A stretch of 36,234 nt of DNA from Burkholderiales bacterium UBA2463 (GCA_002342295.1 DDPR01000005.1:1-36234); one strand, 5' to 3'; shown: positions 1-7,641, numbered from the stretch's first letter. The notes: generated from the sequence alone by a model not told the origin. Translations and numbers: made by a program.

Positions 1-20
1 CGGGGGGCGGGAGACACCTG

Positions 21-1271
21 ATGACTATAGAGGAAGGTTTCGAATTAGACTCCGTGGGAAAACCTGCCCTCGCTCACTGCGCCCCTATGCTCACACTCGA
101 TCACCACCCCTCCGGCCGCCACTTTCTGCATATTCCTGGCCCAAGCCCCGTGCCAGCTCGCGTCCTTCGGGCTATCAGTTTTCAGACCATCGATCATCGG
201 GGCCCTGAATTCGGGCAACTCGGACTCTCGCTGCTGAGCTCCATTCAGAAGATCTTCAAAACGAAACACCCCGTCATCATCTATCCCAGCTCGGGTACGG
301 GCGCATGGGAGGCGGCCCTCGTCAACACCCTTTCGCCCGGTGATCACGTTCTCATGTACGAGACTGGGCAGTTTGCAACCCTCTGGAAAAAACTTGCTGA
401 GAGGCTGAACCTCAGCGCGGAATTTCTCGGACTGCCGGGTAGCGAAGGATGGCGTCTGGGCGTCGATGCCGGAAAGATCGGGGAGCGGCTGAGAGCAGAT
501 ACCAGCCACTCCATCAAAGCGGTCTGCGTGGTTCACAACGAAACGTCTACGGGTGTGACGTCGAATATTGCTGCTGTTCGTCAGGCGATGGATGGGGCCA
601 AGCACCCCGCCCTTCTCATGGTCGACACCATCTCGGGGCTGGCCTCTGCAGACTTCCGTCACGACGAGTGGGGTGTTGATGTGACAGTCAGCGGATCGCA
701 AAAGGGTCTCATGCTCCCCCCGGGACTAGGCTTTAACGCACTGTCTCCCAGAGCCATCGAGGCAAGTAAGACCGCCGCACTGCCCAAGGCCTTCTGGGCC
801 TGGGACGAAATCCTCGAGTCCAATACATTGGGTTTCTGGCCGTCCACACCAGCCACGAATCTGCTTTATGGCCTGCACGAGTCGATGGACATGATTCTCT
901 CGGAGGGGCTCGATCAGGTCTTCGCCAGACACCAACGCTTAGCGGCAGCCTGCCGAGCCGCGGTGAGCGCCTGGGGGCTCGAGATCCAGTGCAAAGACCC
1001 GTCGGTCTACTCCCCTGTGCTCACTGGTGTCGTCACGCCCGAAGGGGTGGATGCCGATCAGCTTCGCAAGCTCATTCTTGACCGTTACAACCTGTCGCTA
1101 GGCACAGGACTCGGAAAGGTCAAGGGCCGAATGTTCCGAATCGGGCACCTTGGCGACTGCAACGAACTCTCCTTACTCGCGGCACTGAGTGGCTGCGAGA
1201 TGGGCATGAGAGCCTTCGGGATAAAACTCAAGGGAAGTGGCGTGCTCGCAGCACAGGAGGCGCTTCAGTAG
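21..1271 (+). CDS. Serine--glyoxylate aminotransferase-like PLP enzyme (class V)
   Basis: A class V aminotransferase of 416 residues that probably transfers an amino group from serine (or alanine) to glyoxylate in the cytoplasm. The N-terminal part has the family pattern HIPGPSPVPARVL (residues 37-49) and the substrate/PLP stretch SSGTGAWEAAL (90-100). The PLP-binding lysine is in SGSQKGLMLPPG, at Lys228. The ATG at 21 has a GGGAG Shine-Dalgarno 7 bases upstream. The family usually begins nearer Met23 (ATG at 87), which has no visible ribosome site, so the first 22 residues may be a real extension. The gene stands alone upstream of the envelope unit. Exact substrate preference (serine, alanine or another donor) cannot be read from sequence. 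Confidence 0.88.
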   Translation: MTIEEGFELDSVGKPALAHCAPMLTLDHHPSGRHFLHIPGPSPVPARVLRAISFQTIDHRGPEFGQLGLSLLSSIQKIFKTKHPVIIYPSSGTGAWEAALVNTLSPGDHVLMYETGQFATLWKKLAERLNLSAEFLGLPGSEGWRLGVDAGKIGERLRADTSHSIKAVCVVHNETSTGVTSNIAAVRQAMDGAKHPALLMVDTISGLASADFRHDEWGVDVTVSGSQKGLMLPPGLGFNALSPRAIEASKTAALPKAFWAWDEILESNTLGFWPSTPATNLLYGLHESMDMILSEGLDQVFARHQRLAAACRAAVSAWGLEIQCKDPSVYSPVLTGVVTPEGVDADQLRKLILDRYNLSLGTGLGKVKGRMFRIGHLGDCNELSLLAALSGCEMGMRAFGIKLKGSGVLAAQEALQ

Positions 1272-1291
1272 ATCCCCTGAAGGCCCCCAAA

Positions 1292-1320
1292 TAGCCCCTT
1301 GGGTGATACCATTGGGGCTA
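1292..1320. repeat. 7-bp inverted repeat before the TPR gene
   Basis: TAGCCCC (1292-1298) is repeated inverted as GGGGCTA (1314-1320) across 15 bases, with a further TGG/CCA pairing inside. It overlaps a TACCAT -10-like hexamer (1307-1312) and the GGGG that would serve as the Shine-Dalgarno of the next gene. It could be an operator, an SD-masking hairpin or a weak terminator of the preceding gene. No T-tract follows it. Confidence 0.4.
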
Positions 1321-1325
1321 GACGC

Positions 1326-2273
1326 ATGACACGAATCGCTGGGCTTTCGGGCCGCCTCTTCAGCCGAGCCACACCGTTCGCCATTCTGGTGGGGCTCCTT
1401 GTCCCCCTCAGTTTTCCCGCCCAAGCCCTCGTTGCAAACCCAGCCGCCACGAATAAAGCTCAGTTACTGGAGCTCATCGAAAATGGCCGAGCCGACGCGG
1501 CGCGTCAGCAGCTGGAGGCTGCACTGGCCGCTGACCCCGGCAATCTTGGTATTGCCAACAGCCTCGCTGCCCTGCTCACGGGCCTTGGCAAATCCGAGGA
1601 TGGACGCAGGGTTCTTGAGAATGCGCTTCTGGCCAACCCAGAGTCGGCCGCTGCTTTCAAAAACCTCCGAGAGTTAGCGGCTCAGCAATTCGCAGAGTCT
1701 TACGCCAAAGCCCTCGGTCAAAAAGCGCAGAGCAAACAGCCCGTGATTGAGGCCAGCCCCATCAGCATCGATGAGGTGAAGAAGGCCCAATCTATCGCCA
1801 TCGCTCGGGCAGAGGCCAAAGCCAAGGCCGAAGCGCAGGCCAAAGCCAAGGCAGAGGCCCTGGCTCGGGCAGAGGCCCGCAGCAAGCCGGACGCATCGAA
1901 GTCGAAGGCGACCGAGGCCGAACCAGCAGTGGCCGCAAAGCCCGACACCATCCCCACCTCTCTTCAGGCCTGGGCCCAGAGTTGGGCGGAGCAGGACTTC
2001 GAGCGCTACGCAAGTTTTTATGCCGAGAGCTTTAGCTCCGAGGGGTACAGCTCTCGCGAAGCCTGGCTTGCCTTTAGAAAGCCCCGCATCTTAAATAAGG
2101 GCAAGATCGTGATCCGTATCTCCGGTGTTGCGGTTCGCGCCATCGAGGGTGGTCGGCAGGAGGTGAAGTTTAGCCAGCGGTATGAATCGGGCTCCCTGAA
2201 GGTGAACTCTCGGAAGACGCAGATCTGGGTTTTAGAAAACAAGTCATGGCGAATCCAAAGCGAGAAGAACTAA
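1326..2273 (+). CDS. Periplasmic TPR protein with Lys/Ala linker and NTF2-like C-terminal domain
   Basis: Protein of 315 residues from the ATG at 1326, which has GGGG 8 bases upstream; a TTG at 1299 would add nine residues and is less likely. It has a Sec signal peptide (hydrophobic 17-30, likely cleavage after AQA near 34). Two tetratricopeptide-like helical pairs follow (about 46-115), then a charged Lys/Ala/Glu-rich helix (150-205) with internal repeats. An NTF2-like domain (212-315) contains W..W, FYAESF, FSQRYES and W-x-I-x-S. The same domain recurs in the gene at 3275. It is the first gene of a three-gene unit and overlaps the L,D-transpeptidase gene by 28 bases. This kind of domain is known at the C-terminus of some L,D-transpeptidases (Cds6-like). 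A scaffold or partner role for the enzyme is inferred. Confidence 0.8.
   Translation: MTRIAGLSGRLFSRATPFAILVGLLVPLSFPAQALVANPAATNKAQLLELIENGRADAARQQLEAALAADPGNLGIANSLAALLTGLGKSEDGRRVLENALLANPESAAAFKNLRELAAQQFAESYAKALGQKAQSKQPVIEASPISIDEVKKAQSIAIARAEAKAKAEAQAKAKAEALARAEARSKPDASKSKATEAEPAVAAKPDTIPTSLQAWAQSWAEQDFERYASFYAESFSSEGYSSREAWLAFRKPRILNKGKIVIRISGVAVRAIEGGRQEVKFSQRYESGSLKVNSRKTQIWVLENKSWRIQSEKN
1803..1877 (+). repeat. In-frame Lys/Ala codon repeats
   Basis: GCTCGGGCAGAGGCC occurs at 1803-1817 and again at 1863-1877, exactly 20 codons apart. GGCCAAAGCCAAGGC occurs at 1814-1828 and 1838-1852, eight codons apart. The repeats encode an AEAKAKAEA-type charged helix, resembling the long periplasmic helices of TolA-like proteins, and look like local duplication within the coding frame. 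Confidence 0.75.
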
Positions 2274-3274
2274 ACAGCCGCACTTCGCGCCCAGCTACCC
2301 TGCTGTGTGTGGCAGCCCTTCTTGCCTCTTCCTCAGCCCTTTCGCAGAGTGCCTCAAAGCCCCCGCCCGATCCGCTCATTCGCTCGGCCGTTGAGCACAG
2401 CCTTGGGGGTGCTCCCGGACAGGCCGCGAGCGCTGCGGCGCAGGCCAGCCAGATTGAGCCAAGCTCGCGGCTGGCTCATTTCTTAAAAGCGCAGTCTGTG
2501 CTGGCGCTCGCAGGCGCGAGCCCTAAGTTTCGAAGTGCGGATGAGGACCTTCTGGCCGAGGCCAGTGTTCGTCTCTTTACGCCCCCAGCAGGCTCGCTGC
2601 CCCGCAATCTCATTCGGCTCAATGATGGCCCCGAACTGGGTCCCTACACCCTGCTTGCGGATCTCTCCGTGTCGCGAATTTATGTCTTCCGATCAGAGAG
2701 GGGCCGTCCCATTCTCGTAGACGAGTTCTACACAACGCTCGGACTCTCCGGTGCGCCGAAGGTGAAGGAGGGTGACCGCAAGACCCCCATCGGTGCATAC
2801 CGGCTGGTCAAGGAAATTCATAACCCCCGAAGAGACGGTTTTCTCGGGCGTCTGGCCATCACCCTGGACTACCCCAATGGCGAAGATCGAAGGGCCCACA
2901 GAACAGGCAGTGGCATCTGGATTCATGGTGTGCCTGAGGACGTCCACGTTCGTCCGCCCAAGGCCTCCGACGGCTGCCTGGCCATCGCAAACAAGGACAT
3001 GGATCGCATCAAACGTTATGTGGCCTTCGGCCGCACGCAGATCATCATCGCGCCCACGGTGCAGTGGATGACGCCGAGCGACTGGGAGCTTCACTCCAGC
3101 GCCCTCATCTCCAAGCTCAAGGCCCAAGATCGTGCCTCCGCAGCCGGGGCCATCTTCGAGGTCTCCTCCGACCGCCCCGTGGTGTCTGTTCGAGCCTCAA
3201 GCCAAGGTCTTCAACGAATTTTCTGGGCGCAGCAACCGAAGGGGCTGCGTCCGCTTCTCACCGAGGAACTCTAA
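2246..3274 (+). CDS. L,D-transpeptidase family protein (YkuD fold), exported
   Basis: Protein of 342 residues with an N-terminal signal sequence (hydrophobic 17-32). A helical, partly TPR-like region follows (about 40-95), then a YkuD catalytic domain (about 133-270). Visible landmarks are KTPIGAY (179-185), IWIHG with His227, and SDGC with the presumed nucleophile Cys244. YkuD enzymes exchange or cleave peptidoglycan cross-links or lipoprotein-peptidoglycan bonds in the periplasm. The motif is not the canonical SHGC-x-R: it reads S-D-G-C-L-A, as in a subset of proteobacterial relatives, so the activity (3-3 cross-linking, amidase or carboxypeptidase) is open. The protein lacks the NTF2-like domain often fused to such enzymes; that domain is carried by both neighbours. 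It overlaps the upstream gene by 28 bases and abuts the downstream gene. Confidence 0.87.
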   Translation: MANPKREELNSRTSRPATLLCVAALLASSSALSQSASKPPPDPLIRSAVEHSLGGAPGQAASAAAQASQIEPSSRLAHFLKAQSVLALAGASPKFRSADEDLLAEASVRLFTPPAGSLPRNLIRLNDGPELGPYTLLADLSVSRIYVFRSERGRPILVDEFYTTLGLSGAPKVKEGDRKTPIGAYRLVKEIHNPRRDGFLGRLAITLDYPNGEDRRAHRTGSGIWIHGVPEDVHVRPPKASDGCLAIANKDMDRIKRYVAFGRTQIIIAPTVQWMTPSDWELHSSALISKLKAQDRASAAGAIFEVSSDRPVVSVRASSQGLQRIFWAQQPKGLRPLLTEEL

Positions 3275-3886
3275 GTGACAAGCGACTCCGAACTGCGACC
3301 CGACGGCCAGGAGCTGCCCGATGTCAGGCGCCGTGCGGGATGGTTCATTCTTGCGGCCTCTCTTGTGGGAATCGGTCTTGTGCTGTGGCAGATGAGTCGC
3401 CAAGAGCCCGCCTCGAGCAAGGTGACCACGACACCCAGCATCGAGGCCGCACCCCCGCTCTGGACACCTCGAGTTGCCGATCAACGAGAGGGTCCTCCGG
3501 CGACCACCCCATCGACTCCGGCTGTGGCCACTCCGTCTACCCCTGCTGTGGCCAGCCTGTCTGCCCAGCAAGTTCAGGCTGCCATCGATGAATGGTCGGT
3601 GGCCTGGTCCTCGCGAAACGCCGACACCTATCTCGCTTTCTATGCCCCAGAGTTTGCAAACCGAGAGGGATTCGCTCGGCAGAAACGTTCTGTGATGGGC
3701 CGAGCAAAATCAATTGAAGTCACCGTGAGCGAACTCTCGCTTTCAACCCTCTCGGATGGTCGGGTATCTGCTGAATTCACCCAACGCTACCAGTCCGACA
3801 CCTTTCATAGCACGGATAAAAAACGTCAGGTTTGGGCGCTCGTAAAAGGGCGTCCACAGATCGTCTCCGAAGCCACTCGCGACTAG
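3275..3886 (+). CDS. Membrane-anchored NTF2-like (Cds6-type) domain protein
   Basis: Protein of 203 residues starting with GTG directly after the stop of the L,D-transpeptidase gene, with a GAGGA Shine-Dalgarno 8 bases upstream. One transmembrane helix (about 21-40) follows a cytoplasmic stub with three arginines (inside-positive). A Pro/Thr/Ala-rich linker (50-95) comes next, then an NTF2-like domain (100-203). Shared landmarks with the TPR gene product are W..W, FYAPEF, EFTQRYQS, K..VW.L and IVSE. No catalytic residues are recognised. The position and shared domain suggest a periplasmic accessory subunit of the enzyme at 2246-3274; this is inference. Confidence 0.75.
   Translation: MTSDSELRPDGQELPDVRRRAGWFILAASLVGIGLVLWQMSRQEPASSKVTTTPSIEAAPPLWTPRVADQREGPPATTPSTPAVATPSTPAVASLSAQQVQAAIDEWSVAWSSRNADTYLAFYAPEFANREGFARQKRSVMGRAKSIEVTVSELSLSTLSDGRVSAEFTQRYQSDTFHSTDKKRQVWALVKGRPQIVSEATRD
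3506..3553 (+). repeat. Tandem 8-codon repeat TPSTPAVA
   Basis: Two adjacent 24-base units (3506-3529, 3530-3553) encode the identical peptide TPSTPAVA but differ at many synonymous positions. The pattern fits selection on the peptide linker rather than a fresh DNA duplication. Confidence 0.75.
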
Positions 3887-3964
3887 GGGAATCCCTCTGA
3901 AAGGCGCGCAGAGCTTAAGAATTATGCGATCCTGCGCCCTGCTTCAACTATTCGGAGACCCATC

Positions 3965-4936
3965 ATGAAACGTCGTTTTTCTCTGGCCGCATTGTTAGCG
4001 CTGGCCTGCCTTGCCCCTCTCGCTGTCCAAGCCGCCTACCCCGAGCGCTCCATCACGATGCTCGTGCCGTTTGCCCCAGGACCCACCGACACCGTTGGCC
4101 GCGCCATCGCAGCAGCCATGGAGAAGACCCTTGGTCAACCTATCGTGGTCGAAAATAAACCCAGCGCCGGAGGCATCCTCGCTCCCTCCGAAGTTGCACG
4201 TGCAACACCCGATGGCTACAAAATTCTCATCCATCACATCGGCATGGCCACAACCCCGGCTCTCTACCGAAAGCTGGCCTTCAACCCGCTTAATGACTTC
4301 GAGTACATCGGGCTCATTAACTCCGTGCCCATGACCATCATTGCGCGGCCGAACTTTCCCGCGAAGAACCTCTCCGAGATGGTCAACTACGTGAAGGCCA
4401 ACTCCCAAAAGATCAACCTCGCCCACGCGGGTCTCGGTGCAGCATCTCACCTTTGTGGCCTCATGTTTCAGGCCGCAATCAACACGCCGCTCACCACCGT
4501 GCCTTACAAGGGAACGGGTCCCGCCCTCACCGACCTCATGGGTGGACAGACAGACATCATGTGCGACCAGACCACCAACACCATTCCGCAGATCATCGGT
4601 GGGAAGGTAAAGGCCTACGCAACCACCACTGAGCAGCGTCTGCCTCAAATCAAGGACGTGCCCACCGCCAACGAGGCGGGCCTCAAGGGATTCGAGCTGG
4701 GCATCTGGCATGGCCTTTACGCTCCCAAAGGAACGCCGCCCGAGATCGTTGCTAAGCTTAATGCAGCGCTGAAAGCCGGACTCAAGGACGAGGGCTTTCG
4801 CAAGCGGATGGCCGATCTGGGCTCAACTGTCTATCCCGAGGCGATGCAATCGCCTGCTGCGCACAAGAAGCTCGTAGAGGCCGAGACGGAGAAGTGGGGC
4901 AAGCTCATCCGCGCAAAGGGTGAGTTCGCGGACTAA
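3965..4936 (+). CDS. Bug/TctC family tripartite tricarboxylate transporter substrate-binding protein
   Basis: Periplasmic solute receptor of 323 residues. It has a clear signal peptide (MKRR then hydrophobic to about residue 23, AQA-type cleavage). The family pattern follows: YPERSITMLVPFAPG, GQPIVVENKPSAGG and ARATPDGYKIL. In these receptors the ligand is usually a carboxylate or dicarboxylate, which cannot be named here. GGAGA at 3954-3958 is the Shine-Dalgarno. No tctA or tctB membrane genes are present, so it is one of the orphan receptors typical of Burkholderiales. It is transcribed alone and ends at a hairpin. Confidence 0.93.
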   Translation: MKRRFSLAALLALACLAPLAVQAAYPERSITMLVPFAPGPTDTVGRAIAAAMEKTLGQPIVVENKPSAGGILAPSEVARATPDGYKILIHHIGMATTPALYRKLAFNPLNDFEYIGLINSVPMTIIARPNFPAKNLSEMVNYVKANSQKINLAHAGLGAASHLCGLMFQAAINTPLTTVPYKGTGPALTDLMGGQTDIMCDQTTNTIPQIIGGKVKAYATTTEQRLPQIKDVPTANEAGLKGFELGIWHGLYAPKGTPPEIVAKLNAALKAGLKDEGFRKRMADLGSTVYPEAMQSPAAHKKLVEAETEKWGKLIRAKGEFAD

Positions 4937-4944
4937 AGCTCTAA

Positions 4945-4973
4945 GGGGACGAACGCTCTGAGCTTTCGTCCCC
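4945..4973. terminator. Hairpin between convergent genes
   Basis: A perfect 9-bp stem, GGGGACGAA (4945-4953) with TTCGTCCCC (4965-4973), has an 11-base loop and sits in the 62-base gap between two convergent genes. There is no clean T-tract on either side, so it may be a weak bidirectional terminator or an RNA 3'-end stabiliser. It is the only convergent junction in the window with non-coding space. Confidence 0.55.
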
Positions 4974-4998
4974 ACCGAGGCGCGCAAGTCGCGCCCCG

Positions 4999-6465
4999 TC
5001 AGCCCTGTTTCGCCAAGAGCCATCCCTGCACAAGCCCGAGAACTCGACCACTCTGCCCGGGCGGAACGCTCCGCAAGAGCGCCTGCAGCACTGGAAGCGC
5101 CATCACCGCATCCTGAGAATCGCCAAGCGTTTTTTGAGCGCGCGCAGCCTTTCTTTGTTGACGCCGAGCCTCGCTTCCCATGCCCAGACCCTCCAGCCAA
5201 GAGGATGCGTACCGGAGCGCTTTATAGGCAAGACGTAATTCATGGCGATACTCAGGGGACTGATCGGCGAGGAGTTTTCTCTGGCGAACGCGCCTGACCA
5301 AGCGCTTGAGCTGCATCTGTGCAAACGAGCGAGCGTCTGCCTCTTCGAGCGCCGGCAAAGATGCGCAGGCCTGCAGCCCGAGACGCGCCAAGAACGCTTG
5401 AGCACGCACACTTTTGAGTTGAGCGCGCAGATCCACTCTGCACCGGTCTCGCTCATCAGCGAGGAGGGCAAGTGCCATGGCCAGATCTTGATCACTGGGT
5501 AGTTTCACCATGAGGGGCTCAAGAGTATCCAGAGCCACAACATCACGATCGCGAAGCGGGCCTGCAACTCCCGCAATCCACTTGGCATCCAAAGCCAGCT
5601 GCTGCCAGTCACTGGAGCTCAGGCTGGGGAGCACCATCTTCAGCACGCTTCGAAGCCTGCGCGCCGCCACTCGAAGCTGGTGAGGACCTTCCGCATCCTC
5701 GCTCTCAAGAACCATCCAGATGCTTCGAGAGAGGTCGCTCGAAGCTTGGGACAGGGCCAGCCGCAGCGCGGCGGCAAGGCTCTCCGAGTCCTTCATATTG
5801 GACGATTGAGGCGGAACGACGCTGGGGTCTTGTGCCCAAACGAGTCCGTAGCCCCGCTCAGCCTTTGATCTGGGCTCCAGCAGAGGCCCCTCTCCCATCC
5901 AAGAGAGCAGATCGAGCGCAAATTGCCAAAGTGCCGCCGGCTGCCCCTCCTTCAGTTCCAATTCACACTCTGAAACGTCTCGAGAACGACCATCCGAGAG
6001 GCAGACCTCACCGAGGTCAAGCGAGACCTCCACCACGCTTCCCTGGTGACTCACAAGCCAGGACCGACGACGCACACGCGTCTCAAAAACGGGCGCCAAG
6101 CTCGGAAAGAGTGTGGTGAGTGCAAGCTTTGCGCGACCCCCGCGTGGATCGAGGATGTACGCCCCGGCGAGACCCGCCTCGGAGAGCATGGGAACGGCGC
6201 TTGCCGAACGCGAGGCGAGGGTCTGATTGAGCTCCGATCGATCCGTCGTGCTCAGTGCAAGCTTGAGCGTCTGCACCCAAGCACCAGATTCGCGTCGCAC
6301 CCGCAGGCCCGCGCCGGCCCGGCAGAGGTGGCCCTGCGGGGTGTCGAAGTAGATTGCCCGAAGCTGCTGTCGACGACTGGGGTGCCCATTCAGGAGCGGC
6401 CAGGCGGACAGCCTTGCCGCACATGCGTCGGGGAGATGAAGACAGATCTCTGTCTCAACGGTCAT
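4999..6465 (-). CDS. CYTH-CHAD domain protein (inorganic triphosphatase-like)
   Basis: Protein of 488 residues with an N-terminal CYTH tunnel domain (about 1-205) and a C-terminal CHAD helical domain (about 228-480). This is the architecture of E. coli YgiF, an inorganic triphosphatase. CYTH landmarks are LRAIYFDTP (35-43), GLRVRR (53-58), VQTLK (64-68) and the acidic ECELELKEG (167-175). The opening signature ExExK reads E4-T-E6-I-C8, so the usual lysine is a cysteine. CHAD landmarks are HQLRVAARRLRS (from His262) and HELRLAYKALRY (from His408), the conserved His/Arg/Lys face that binds polyphosphate. Cytoplasmic; role probably in triphosphate or polyphosphate metabolism. Transcribed opposite to the Bug gene and downstream of hup, separated from it by a strong terminator. 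Confidence 0.85.
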   Translation of the reverse strand: MTVETEICLHLPDACAARLSAWPLLNGHPSRRQQLRAIYFDTPQGHLCRAGAGLRVRRESGAWVQTLKLALSTTDRSELNQTLASRSASAVPMLSEAGLAGAYILDPRGGRAKLALTTLFPSLAPVFETRVRRRSWLVSHQGSVVEVSLDLGEVCLSDGRSRDVSECELELKEGQPAALWQFALDLLSWMGEGPLLEPRSKAERGYGLVWAQDPSVVPPQSSNMKDSESLAAALRLALSQASSDLSRSIWMVLESEDAEGPHQLRVAARRLRSVLKMVLPSLSSSDWQQLALDAKWIAGVAGPLRDRDVVALDTLEPLMVKLPSDQDLAMALALLADERDRCRVDLRAQLKSVRAQAFLARLGLQACASLPALEEADARSFAQMQLKRLVRRVRQRKLLADQSPEYRHELRLAYKALRYASSWLEGLGMGSEARRQQRKAARAQKTLGDSQDAVMALPVLQALLRSVPPGQSGRVLGLVQGWLLAKQG

Positions 6466-6487
6466 GCCTTATGACCCTCCAAAAGAA

Positions 6488-6516
6488 AAAACCCAGGGCA
6501 CAGGACCCTGGGTTTT
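6488..6516 (-). terminator. Intrinsic terminator of the HU gene
   Basis: On the reverse strand an 11-bp stem (AAAACCCAGGG pairing with CCCTGGGTTTT, 6488-6498 and 6506-6516) with a 7-base loop is followed by a T-rich run (TTTTTTCTTTT reading through 6490 to 6480). It lies 20 bases past the HU stop. It is the best intrinsic terminator in the window. Confidence 0.9.
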
Positions 6517-6535
6517 GTGTCAAGCCGCGGGAGGC

Positions 6536-6817
6536 TTACTTCTTCTTGTTGACCGCGTCCTTGAACGCCTTACCAGCCGTGAATTTCACGGTCTTGGAGG
6601 CGGCAATCTTGATGGCCTCACCGGTACGGGGGTTCCGACCGGTGCGCGCGGCGCGCTTGCCAGATCCGAAGGTGCCAAAGCCAACGAGCTGGACGGAGTC
6701 GCCCTTCGCAACAGCTTTAACAATGGTGTGGATGATGGTGCCAATGACTTCGTCCGTCTTGGACTTGGAAAGATCGGTGGCGGCCGCTACGGCTTCGACG
6801 AGTTCTGCTTTGTTCAT
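6536..6817 (-). CDS. hup: DNA-binding protein HU
   Basis: Nucleoid protein of 93 residues, close to the usual 90. It has the N-terminal helices (MNKAELVEAVA), the GFGTF turn (46-50) and the DNA-clasping arm GRNPRTGE (60-67) with the intercalating proline at 63. It ends in three lysines. HU bends and compacts DNA without strong sequence specificity. A GAGGGA Shine-Dalgarno lies close upstream of the ATG at 6817. The gene has its own terminator and about 100 bases of upstream space shared with divergent trmB, consistent with a strong single-gene transcript. HU-alpha and HU-beta types cannot be separated here. Confidence 0.97.
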   Translation of the reverse strand: MNKAELVEAVAAATDLSKSKTDEVIGTIIHTIVKAVAKGDSVQLVGFGTFGSGKRAARTGRNPRTGEAIKIAASKTVKFTAGKAFKDAVNKKK

Positions 6818-6853
6818 GGTCCCTCTTGTTATGGGAGTGGTGATGGAACCGAG

Positions 6854-6859
6854 AGTGTA
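6854..6859 (-). promoter_or_regulatory. Candidate -10 of the HU promoter
   Basis: TACACT on the reverse strand lies 36 bases before the HU start codon in the gap shared with trmB. A TTGCAC (6879-6884) could be a poor -35, but the 19-base spacing is longer than ideal. Confidence 0.35.
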
Positions 6860-6924
6860 TCAATGCTTTGGTGTCACCGTGCAAGTGCGTGTTGTCCCTA
6901 ATGCGTCTCTGGCAAGATCCTCGC

Positions 6925-7641
6925 ATGACTGATGCACCTCTCAAGTCGGATCAGGGTCCGCGTGGCACGCATATTCGCAGTTTTGTTCGGCGCCAAGGAA
7001 AGATCACGCAGGGCCAGCGGCGCGCGCTCGAGAGGCTCTCTGGGCCTTGGGTTGCACCCTTCTGGGGCGAGCCGATCTCGCTGTCTGACCTATTCAAGAA
7101 CGACCGAGCCGTGGTCCTGGAGATTGGGTTTGGCATGGGTGAGACCACAGCCACCATCGCGCAGCGTAACCCGCAACTCAACTTCTTAGGGCTTGAGGTC
7201 TATCCCGCTGGTGTGGGGGCGCTGCTGCAGAGAATTGAGGCAGAGCACATTTCAAACATAAAAATCATCCAGCACGATGCGGTAGACGTGGTTCGAAAAG
7301 GCCTGCCGCTTGAGTCCCTTCAGGGGATTCATCTCTTTTTCCCAGACCCCTGGCCGAAGAAGAAGCACCATAAGAGGCGACTCATCCAGCCGGGCTTTGC
7401 TCACGACCTCGCTCAGCGCATTGTGAAGGGGGGCTATCTCCATTGCGCAACCGACTGGCCAGACTATGCGCAACAGATGCTCGATGTGCTCTCGGCAGAA
7501 CCCCTACTCGAAAACCGCGCCCAAGCGGGTGGATTCTGTGAGCGGCCCCCGTGGCGGCCCCAGACTAAGTTTGAGGCGCGAGGTCTGCGACTCGGAAACC
7601 CAGTTGCAGACTTGGTCTTCGTTCGCAAAACCGAGGCTTAA
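6925..7641 (+). CDS. trmB: tRNA (guanine-N7-)-methyltransferase
   Basis: SAM-dependent enzyme of 238 residues that makes m7G46 in the tRNA variable loop. Landmarks are the SAM site LEIGFGMGE (65-73), the family signature FFPDPWPKKKHHKRR (138-152) and TDW (177-179). I chose the ATG at 6925 (MTDAPLK) because family members begin here. An in-frame ATG at 6901 and a TTG at 6868 would add poorly conserved residues. No strong Shine-Dalgarno is seen. It diverges from hup and meets uppP tail to tail, sharing the four bases TTAA with that gene's stop codon. Confidence 0.95.
   Translation: MTDAPLKSDQGPRGTHIRSFVRRQGKITQGQRRALERLSGPWVAPFWGEPISLSDLFKNDRAVVLEIGFGMGETTATIAQRNPQLNFLGLEVYPAGVGALLQRIEAEHISNIKIIQHDAVDVVRKGLPLESLQGIHLFFPDPWPKKKHHKRRLIQPGFAHDLAQRIVKGGYLHCATDWPDYAQQMLDVLSAEPLLENRAQAGGFCERPPWRPQTKFEARGLRLGNPVADLVFVRKTEA

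Noticed and set aside
3890..3914. Short inverted repeats (AGGG/CCCT, CTCTG/CAGAG) before the Bug gene
   Set aside because: Stems of only 4-5 bases with no T-tract; not distinguishable from chance.
3995..4711. 238-codon reverse frame inside the Bug receptor gene
   Set aside because: Antisense shadow of a well-supported gene with no family resemblance.
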